Origin: Talinum fruticosum
Taxonomy: Eukaryota > Streptophyta > Magnoliopsida > Caryophyllales > Talinaceae
DNA: 64,000 nt
Assembly: GCA_021018815.1 (NCBI GenBank)
Contig: JAITYX010000006.1
Span: 310,001 to 374,000, forward strand
Reading direction: 5' to 3'
The notes below the pieces were generated by a model that was not told where the DNA came from, made no database searches, and saw only the letters and a list, made by a program, of their open reading frames with translations. The position numbers were made by a program, and so were the translations under genes. Below are positions 56,564 to 64,000 of the stretch, one piece after another. Numbering within the stretch: the stretch's first letter is position 1; every line of letters starts with the position of its first letter.

Positions 56564-57235
56564 TCTTACCTATTGACCTTTGTCACACAGTTGAGAGATG
56601 CTCGAGCAGATTGTACTTTAACCTTTGACAAGATATACTCGGGCTGATCGGATTGCTTCCTTTTCCAATCTTGCCTATCCCAATTATCTTGCCCTTGCTT
56701 TCATCTCCAAACGTTAATTTTCCTCCCTTGTAACCTTCCAACTCGGAAAAGAGTCTTGAATCTCCTAACATGTAGCGTGAAGATCCACTGTCTAGGTACT
56801 AATGCCCTTTTGTTCTTTTCTCGAGCTACTCGCAAATCGAAACAAACTAACCTTTCTCACTTCCTCTAACAAATCCAAGTAACTCCCTTTATTGTGGTCC
56901 TTTTCGAGGAAGTAGACTCTTAGGAACCCAGATTTGAATAACTTTGGGTTTGGTCCGATTCTCGAGTCTTTCTTTTAGAGAATTGAGTCTCGTGTCTCTT
57001 TCTTTTGAAGAGTTTTTATTTTATAAACAAGTGGATGAGGTTTTCTCCTGTAAGCTGGTCCGGGCTTAGTCCTCCTTTCATTCTTATGAATGGGACTATG
57101 CTCAGCCTTCCCGAACTTCACAGCTTCGGAATCCTTTTGAAAAGCTCGAGTAGGAATTGGATTCCTCCTCTTTCTTAAAACCAAATCCTTCTTTTCTAAA
57201 GGAGACATATTGAGATCTTAAGAGCATATCAAGGT
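56564..57235 (-). pseudogene. C6 protease active site and end of gag linker
   Basis: The minus strand reads YLDSGSSRYMLGDSRLFSEL (DSG codons 56784-56792 intact), then GGKLTFGDESKGKIIGIGKI. The frame is lost at the truncation. Upstream (56975-57208) the linker reads MSPLEKKDLVLRKRRNP and KFGKAEHSPIHKNERRTKPG, matching the other copies. Confidence 0.8.
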
Positions 57236-57600
57236 TTTTTTGACCTTGAGTAAATTTTAAAACAAGCTATTGAGACTCATTCAGCTTTTGCTTCAGCTTG
57301 CTCATTTTCTCTTCGAGTGACTCGAGACTTAGTCTCATTAGATTGAGCACTAGTCTTCGCTTCTCTTGGAGTAACTCTCGCTTTCCAATTCATTTTTCAA
57401 TGAGATGCTCTCGAAGTAATTGACTCAAGTTGTTGTTTAAACCGAGAAGAATCGAATAAGACTTTTCTTCCAAAGTAAAAATATATTTGGCTAAATCAAC
57501 TTTGGAGAATTTGAGGAAGTATTCAATTACCTCCCGAGGATTTGTTTCCTCACAGTCCGAGTGATCCGAGTCCGAGTCCGATTTTGCCTCCGAGTTTGAG
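57236..57600 (-). pseudogene. C6 gag linker up to the solo LTR
   Basis: The minus-strand frame 57608-57390 includes SDSDHSDCEETNPREVIEYF and FSKVDLAKYIFTLEEKSYS, the acidic and charged linker also found in C1-C3. It continues across the insertion at 60776. Confidence 0.75.
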
Positions 57601-60600
57601 TGTAACACCCCAGTACACCCCCGGGAGTATTACATCGCCGCAGTTCCTTAAAGGAATTCCCAAGGCTCTTTCTCGGTGTTGGTTTGGCTGTCTAAACTCA
57701 ACTTAAAGGTAATACCGGTGGTCCAAAAGGATTTGAGATTCTCGGAAATTTCGGCAGAGCTCCGTTTGTAACATGGACTAACCCATAGGCTTAAAGCCTT
57801 AAAATCCTGCATAAAAAGGCATAATAAAACTCGACGAGCCACACGCTCGGAGTATACAACTCAACGGCTACACGCCGGAGTCCAACCAATCATGCTATAA
57901 AACTTAAAACAATCTAAAGGGTCCGATATACATTTGGTACAACTGTATGCACTAAATTACAAGTACGATACTTAGAAACATAAGGAATGCACATCCGCGA
58001 TTCAAATCGCACAGACAACCAGACAAACGGCAATCAACGGGGTCCAGAATTAACTAAGCAAGCACATACACACTCGAGAATGCACTCGCAACACTCGGGA
58101 GGGGGATTTGTGGGGGTGAGCAATAATCAACGGGCTCACCTGAGTCTTATACCCTTAAAATGGAAATTCTTTACACAAAATACTCATAATAATGAAATCT
58201 GCGAAAGCATAGTAGTGTAATAGAAATCTATATACTTTTCACTGAAATCTCTTGCAAAGAAAAAGATCAAGACTCGTTAATCACTTAAAAACACAGCTTC
58301 ACATTCATGAACATACTTTTGGGGTTGAATCAACTTTTCCGGGCTTTCGAGGACTCGAACTAGCACTTCTTTAATTCAGGGCACGACCCCGACAAAAGGC
58401 TCCTGGGACCATTCTTCAGGAAGTCTCGTGGCGGGCATCCTGTCTCTCCAGGACCCCTATTAGAACCCTTCCCTCAAAGTTTCTAGCTGGGCGTTCCCGG
58501 CTCGAACACTTCGGTATGCTAAACGATCCGTAGCCTGTCGATTCAAAACTCTTTGCACATTCTCATTCATCACATTCACTTTCTAGCTTTCTCAATCGAT
58601 TTAGTATCAAGGAAGTCATGACACCACGTGTCATCCTTATAAATTCACTTTCTCAAATCTAATTTATTTTCTCAAATACTTTTATTTCTTTAGAATAAAA
58701 TCACGTTGGAAAGATATTTCACAGAAATCACATTCAAGGTTCATTTCACATAAAACACAAAACTTCTTTCGAAATTACTTGTGAACATCACATAAAGCAA
58801 GCACATAGCACGAATATTCACCATTCAATGCAAGCAATCATTCTGAACTCTTTTCCCAACTAAGCTTCTCTCAATTCATCAGCTTAGTACGATTGAATCC
58901 ATTTCCGAGCCACAATAACCACAAGTAGATACTATTTAACTCCGCATTCCCACTTTTCCCAATTCACTACCTTTATCTCAATTCCTCATTTCATGACTTC
59001 ACTTTGTAAATCGACCTCTTTTGCCCTCATTCAACCATATATCCTTAAACTTACTTTACCGAATTTCCTCTATCTCCATTCGCCTTTTATTCAATTCTCT
59101 CTCCAAGGTCTTAGACATAACTATGGCTTAGTTCCACTTTACCGTCCCCAACTTGCTATTTCCCAACCTCAATTTCCCATTTAATATCTCTTACCTTATT
59201 AATCGATTCTTGCTTGCCCATCCTCAATTATGTACCTCTTATTTACTTTTCATTATTCAATTCCCATTAGCTATTTACTTACTTTCACACTCGGTTCAAC
59301 CTCGAGGATTTAATCACCTTTTGAACTCCATTAGTCCGACAATCGCCCGTCTCTCACTCCCGTGCCGCAACCGTGCAACATTTGCTATGAACTTACCCTC
59401 TATTATGCTTAACTCGCTATTTCCCGCTATTAGCAATTATACCTTAATGTCGTAACTTCAATAAACCTCTAAAAGTCAATCTAAATATCAATTCTATAAC
59501 TTATGCCCAAACCACATGTGCTTATCCCCGTCCCTAATCGACCCGATTCCCCGTACTACTCATTATACCCAAGCAACCCAACTCCTTCGAATTCCTGTGT
59601 TTCCTCCTCGAGCCTAAACGACAACCGATTCCCATCATGACTCATTAATTCAACTTTTAACAACTACTAAACTTATTCAATGGCATACATGCGTTCAATA
59701 TTCACCATCACATTCAACAATCACAATAAACTCATTGGGGTTCGAAATTACTAATAGTTTAGAGTATAAGACAACCCACCGAAATTCTTTGGTTTTAGGG
59801 ATTGATTTTGAACTCCTTTACTCCCGCCTTCGATTTCGGTCTCCGTTTCCGCAGTCCTTGCTCGGCCGCTCGGTTTTCGCTTCCCTGTTCCGGCTTGCCG
59901 TTTCCGGGCTCCGCCGACCCTCGGTCCGGGCCCCGGCGAGTTCGCTCCCGGCCCTTCCCCTTTGCCGCCGTTACTCTCTCGGCTTCCGCCTCTTGGATCC
60001 TCTCGCGCCAGCCCGCTTCGGGCCCTTCCTTCGCCCTTGCTCTGTCCCAGTCCCTCGCTTTCCCCGCTCGCCGCTGCTCGCGTCGCCGACCGTCGTGTTC
60101 CGGTCCGCGACTGTCGCCAGCCCCGCTCGGCCTCCTTGGCCCTCGCACCATTCGCCTTCTCTCCCTCTCGGTTCCTCTCGCTCGATCCTCCCACTTCCCT
60201 ACTCGCTTCACTCCGTTTCCTTCGCGTGCGCCGGCCGCCTTCCGTCCGTTCGCCGCTCGGCTTGCCGGCCTCCGACCTCGGCTTCGGGTCCCGTACACCC
60301 CTCTCTCTTTCTCCCGGTCGGTCCCCCTTTCTTCCTCCTCTAGCTCCGCTTCCTTTTTTCTTCAGTCTTCCCCCGACCCCTTCTTCTTTTCCTCGCCTCT
60401 CTCCATCGCCTAATTGGGTTGGTTATTGCTCCTAATTGGACCCCCAATTGGGCTTAATTATATCTTCATAATTTAGTGAAAATAACCACCGGCCCATATA
60501 CGACAAGTCCCTATCTCCTCCCTTCCGTCCTCTTACGCTACTCGCGCCCTAACTTATTTTAATATGCCGGTCACGACAATTCCTAATCACCCAATGGCAG

Positions 60601-60775
60601 ATGGAAAAAGGAAGGCAATTTCCTTGATTTTATTTATTCGCCATAGCCTCGAAAGGAATTCTAACATAATGTCTTGCAGCAAATAAAATCAGTCACTCAA
60701 CCCCCAATACAGGGGAATAATATCCAATAATTCAATGCTTTATAGCTACTTTTCTTTAAAATTCCGGGTATTACA
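57601..60775 (-). repeat. Chromovirus (Tekay-type) solo LTR, 3175 bp, inserted in C6 gag
   Basis: On the minus strand it runs from TGTAATACCCGGAATTTT (60775) to ...CTGGGGTGTTACA (57601). C6 gag reads on from one side to the other (CCGAGTTTGAG before, TCGAGAGTGCC after). The flanks TTGAG (57596-57600) and TCGAG (60777-60781) would be the duplication, with one mismatch and one extra C at 60776. It aligns with 35776-38805. It contains a CpG-rich block (59810-60400). No coding sequence or second LTR is present. Confidence 0.75.
59800..60410 (-). other. CpG-rich block inside the solo LTR
   Basis: This block is far richer in G and C than anything else in the window, with many CpG sites. On the minus strand it is purine-rich (GGAAGCGAAG, GAGGAAAAGAAG), consistent with the leader part of a Tekay-type LTR. 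It gives open frames of 147-203 codons on both strands at once, which is expected when stop codons are rare and is no evidence for a protein. Confidence 0.6.
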
Positions 60776-61845
60776 CTCGAGAGTGCCATTAGATCTTTTG
60801 AATCATCTCGAGCCCTTATCATCTTCTCGATGAGTCTTCATCACTCGAAGTGGCCATCGAAGCTTTTTTCTTCTTTTGATCTCTCTTTCTTCTAGGACAG
60901 CTCTTTCACTGTGTGTTCCTTGCCGCCACATTCAAAACACCCGTAGTTCTTAGTTAAAGAAAACTTTGAAGGAGAGGAATGTTTACCTTTTCTGTCCTTC
61001 TTGTCTTTCTTGTAGAACTCTTCTCTTTACTTCTTATCCCAACTTCGTGTTTCATTATTCTTTTGAGGCCTCCGCGATAAGTACCATGGGATCCTCTTCC
61101 GAGTCGATGAGCTCATATTTGCTTCTCTATTTTCCGAGGCCTTTAGTGCAATGTTCCTTTTACTCGCTGACCTCTCGCATCCTCCTCTTCCAGGTGGATC
61201 TCATGGGTGAGTAGCTTCCCAATGAGTTCATCTCGGCTTTAATAAGGACGAGTTCTCGTGCCTCTTCAATGGCTGTGACGTTGGGACCCCATCTTCTCTT
61301 GGGTAGACTTCTAAGTATCTTTCTCGCACATTTCCTCGTGGGAAATCTTTCTACCTAGAGATTTGAGATTATTGGTAATCTCAATGAAGCAGCATCAACA
61401 TCCGAGTGATGTTCTCTTCGGCTCCATCTTGAATAGCTCATACTTGTGAAGATATTGGCTTATCTTCGCTTGTCTCGACTCGGCTTGTGCCTTCGTAAGT
61501 GTTGACAAACGTGCCCCACACTTCTTTGGCTGTGTTATAGGTACACACTCAGTTGTATTCTTCTAAGCTCATGGCATCCATCAGAATGTTCATCGCCTTG
61601 AAGTTCTTTCGAACTTTTCTACTTCATCAGCAGTATACTCGGACTTTATTTTGGGCACGAGTCTTGTTTCGTCCATCTTCATTGGAATGTAGTTCCTTAC
61701 TTGTATGATGTTCCAGAAATCTTCATCGTGATCCAATAGGAAACATTCCATAAGCTTCTTCCTTTACATGAAATTAGATCCTTTGAACTTTGGTGGTCTC
61801 GCTGGAAGATCTTCCTTCATCGAACTTTCCATTGTTCCGAGCCAT
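60776..61845 (-). pseudogene. C6 gag, UBN2 domain and zinc knuckle
   Basis: The start is the ATG at 61845-61843 (MARNNGKFDEGRSS), without the codon-11 stop of C2 and C3. The zinc knuckle at 60898-60938 reads CFECGGKEHTVKE and then loses its last Cys through a one-base insertion. UBN2 blocks (KLLTHEIHLEEE, LRSLPKRRWGPNVTAIEEA and LKSLGRKISHEEM in broken form) lie at 61160-61400. Frames are disrupted by many small indels. Confidence 0.8.
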
Positions 61846-61890
61846 TTGATCTTTAAACCTTTGGATGGTTAGATCCTTTCTGAAAGGCTA

Positions 61891-61903
61891 GGCTTTCATA
61901 CCA
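61891..61903 (-). other. C6 primer binding site
   Basis: The minus strand reads TGGTATGAAAGCC after the LTR, a mutated initiator tRNA-Met site. Confidence 0.75.
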
Positions 61904-61905
61904 GT

Positions 61906-63406
61906 TTAAGTTTTGGTCTTGGAGAGACTAAGTCACCCTAGAGGGGAGTGAATAGGGCGATGAGGAAATTAAACAAGTAATAGAAGAATAAAACTAGAAA
62001 TGACTATGAGGAAAGTCTAAGTCTAGATTGGACATAGAAAAGTACTAGCTCGAAAGTTACGTGGAAACCCTCCTCGGGCAGAAAACTACGGTCAGTGCTA
62101 ATCCAAGCACCAAGTCAAATCCATTATTTTGAATCCATAAAATAAAGTAGAAAGACTCAAGCGGAATTGCTCTCTTAGACAATTCCTTACAAGATTTTCC
62201 TAGACTCGAAATTCCCTTTACGAGTTATGGACAATCGAGCTGAGTTAACCCTTACAACTCGGTCAAGGGACCTTACTCAAAAAGTAAGAAAGAGTGTTTG
62301 TAATAGATTACAAGACCTTACAACTCGGAAAGATGGTAAGTACAGAGTAGGAGTTGTAAGTAGAAGATTGAGTATGAAATACAATGACTTTTACTTAAGT
62401 ACGTGTATTGAGAGTTTATCCAAGCAATCTTCAAGTCTTAAGAGTTGGGTTATATTTATAGATAACAAAGCAGATTAGTCTGTTGTGACTATATTCCGAC
62501 TAGAAGTCCTTTATGACCGTTATAATGGTTTTTCCGAGTCACTCGGAAAATATCTATTAAGGTGTGAACGTTAGGCAACGACTCTTAACTCCTTTGGAAG
62601 TCCCATTCCACTGGTGGTGTTTGAAAAGTAGGGTGAAAACCACCGTTGAGCTTAGCGTTGCAGTTTTCCAGCTTTGGAAACAGACAACCCTAACACAGAT
62701 GTCTCGGCCTTCGATTAGAGGTAGAAAAAGCCTTGTCTGCTGGGGATTTGACATCTTCAAGCCGGTTTAGTTTTGTAATTCAAAAATAGGATAGCCTTGT
62801 TTGAATAGCCTACAAAAGTAAATCAATTTGGTTCTCAAAGTATAAAATACTTTGGTCCAAGGTTAGACACGGATAATAATTTAATTAAGATAATTAAGTG
62901 CATAATTATTTGAGTCCTAAAAAGAGTGGAATTTTCTGAGTCTAATATCCATTATACTCAAATTCCATCCGAGTCGATCTAGAGGTAAAGCAAGTCAAAT
63001 AAAGAACATCGAGTAAAAAGACTTGATCTAGACTACCAATGTTCAAATCAAACATGCTGACTTAAAAAGTTGAATTAACACAATAATTCAATCAAGCTTA
63101 GATCATAAAGTCGGATATGAGTTTATGCACATATGAGTGTTTGAACATGCAACAGATCCGAGTGTTGTCGGATCGACTCAAAACTCGTGGGTGAAATGAC
63201 AAGCAAGAATATGCTTTCCGAGTCGACCACAATCAATTGAGAACATATGCGATAGTTTCGTAGCACTCAAAAAGACGTTACATCACTCATAAAAGCTTTT
63301 ACAATAGATAGAATGACTTTTAATCAAAACGTTATAAGAGATGAAGTCTTACACCTAATTCTTTGATGGAACTCGGAATGATGTATATGTAAGGTCGGAG
63401 TCTTCA
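61906..63406 (-). repeat. C6 5' LTR (1501 bp)
   Basis: On the minus strand it starts TGAAGACTCCGACC at 63406 and ends near 61906 (TGAAG on the plus strand is now TTAAG). The U5 hairpin is at 61933-61960, with one change in the second arm. A TATA-like box (TATAAATATAAC, minus strand) lies near 62450-62461. Confidence 0.87.
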
Positions 63407-63769
63407 GCTGTCACTTTAGGACCCCATGATCTCTTTGGTAGACTTCTGATAATTTTTCTAAAAACTTCGACATGACAGATCTTTCTACCCGGATATTTGA
63501 GATTCTTGACAGTCTTAGTGAACTGAATGTACATCCGAGTGATATTCTCCTCGAGCTTCATTTTGAACAAGTCATACTTGTGAAGAAACCGACCGAATTG
63601 AGCTTACTTCACGTGGCTGGTTCCTTCATATGTTTTGACCAATGTGTCCCACACCTCTTTGGCTATGCCATAGGCTGACACTCTATTGTATTCTTTTGAG
63701 TTGATATCACACATCAAGTGTTTTATGGCTTTGAAGTTCTTCCTGATGTTTTTATTTTCTTCGATAGTT
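63407..63769 (-). pseudogene. C7 gag fragment (copia, same family)
   Basis: Minus-strand blocks: MKLEENITRMYIQFTKTVKN and IIRSLPKRSWGPKVTA, reading from 63570 to about 63412, then C6 begins. Plus-strand 63640-63760 encodes, on the minus strand, the region before this (WDTLVKTYEG-like and ALMCDINS-like wording). The first bases, GCTGT (63407-63411), would be the C6 target duplication. Confidence 0.75.
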
Positions 63770-64000
63770 TAATCAACCTACAAAAGCAAATCAAAGTGGT
63801 AGTCAAAGTATAAAAATACTTTGATCCATGATTAGGCAACAATAATAATTAAATGAAAGTAATTAAACACTTAATTATCTCTAGTCTAAGAGAATGGAAT
63901 TTCGAGTCTAATATTCATTAGGTTCAAATTCCATCGTGAGTCAATCCTTAAAATGATCAAGTTAGTAAGAATAAAGAATCGAATACATACACTTGATCAA
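63770..64000 (-). repeat. C7 LTR interior joined directly to gag
   Basis: From about 63770 (TAATCAACCTACAAAAGCAA) the sequence matches the inner LTR (compare 62805 and 6530), including AAAATACTTTGATCCATGA. The gag start, leader, primer site and LTR end that should lie between are missing, so a deletion has joined gag to mid-LTR. The rest is off the window. Confidence 0.7.

Larger units (their letters stand above)
56564..63406 (-). mobile_element. C6: Ty1/copia element (same family), minus strand, truncated, with nested solo LTR
   Basis: On the minus strand it consists of the 5' LTR (63406-61906), primer site, gag, and protease/GAG-pre-integrase up to about 56564. There it is cut and joined to T5. 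The rest of pol and the 3' LTR are missing. A chromovirus-type solo LTR interrupts gag at 57601-60775. C6 itself lies in the gag of C7, which continues at 63407. Confidence 0.88.

Noticed and set aside
59735..60435. Open frames of 147-203 codons on both strands
   Set aside because: They overlap in several frames of a GC-rich, stop-poor block inside a solo LTR. Their Ser/Pro/Arg-rich content follows from composition and no domain is visible.
1..64000. Host protein-coding genes, tRNA or rRNA genes, organelle DNA insertions or telomere repeats
   Set aside because: None seen. Every recognisable coding block belongs to a transposable element.

Overview
This is a gene-poor stretch of plant nuclear DNA made almost entirely of decayed, nested LTR retrotransposons, plus one DNA transposon. 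The plant assignment rests on Ty1/copia elements with initiator tRNA-Met primer sites, Ty3/gypsy Tat/Ogre-type elements with an extra RNase H and a tRNA-Arg-type primer site, a plant mobile domain (PMD) open reading frame, chromovirus-type LTRs and a CACTA element. I saw no host gene, tRNA or rRNA. Reading frames are broken by stops, frameshifts and deletions, so nearly every coding feature is given as a pseudogene. The species cannot be told from the sequence; a eudicot is only a guess.

Left part (1-29904). C1, a minus-strand copia element (1-7120, running off the left edge), sits in T1, a plus-strand Tat/Ogre element (7121-16719). T1 keeps its pol 3' end, an antisense PMD gene remnant with its own TATA box, and a 3' LTR. 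T1 sits in the 5' LTR of an older plus-strand copia element, C3. A second copia element, C2 (16813-29804, target duplication AGTTA), entered the same LTR 93 bp further on. C2's 5' LTR carries a solo LTR of its own family (17302-18905, duplication AATTA), and its 3' LTR carries a CACTA element (27747-29107, duplication GTA).

Middle (29905-43700). This is the body of C3: gag, protease, integrase, the first part of reverse transcriptase, then a composite chromovirus-type LTR insertion (33560-38805), the rest of pol, a 3' accessory ORF and the 3' LTR. C2 and C3 both carry the accessory ORF between RNase H and the 3' LTR and several purine tracts, which points to the Sirevirus (SIRE/Maximus) branch of copia.

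Right part (43701-64000). The 3' end and LTR start of a chromovirus (43701-44200) are split by T4, a complete but gag-only Tat-like element (44201-51719, duplication AATTT) with a 47-bp minisatellite in its 5' leader. Next come unassigned sequence, an Athila-like 3' end and LTR (about 53000-54375), a truncated Tat fragment T5 with a 46-bp minisatellite, and another minus-strand copia element, C6 (56564-63406), interrupted by a 3.2-kb chromovirus-type solo LTR. C6 is inserted in the gag of a further copia copy, C7, at the right edge.

Relative ages follow from the nesting: C3 is older than T1 and C2; T1 is older than C1; C2 is older than its solo LTR and the CACTA element; C7 is older than C6. 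LTR pairs compared by eye are strongly diverged (about one mismatch in five over the first 130 bases of the C2 LTRs), so these are old insertions. The most notable items are the antisense PMD gene, the copia accessory ORF, the two minisatellites of matching period in one Tat family, the repeated internal purine tract, and disabling lesions shared by C2 and C3.
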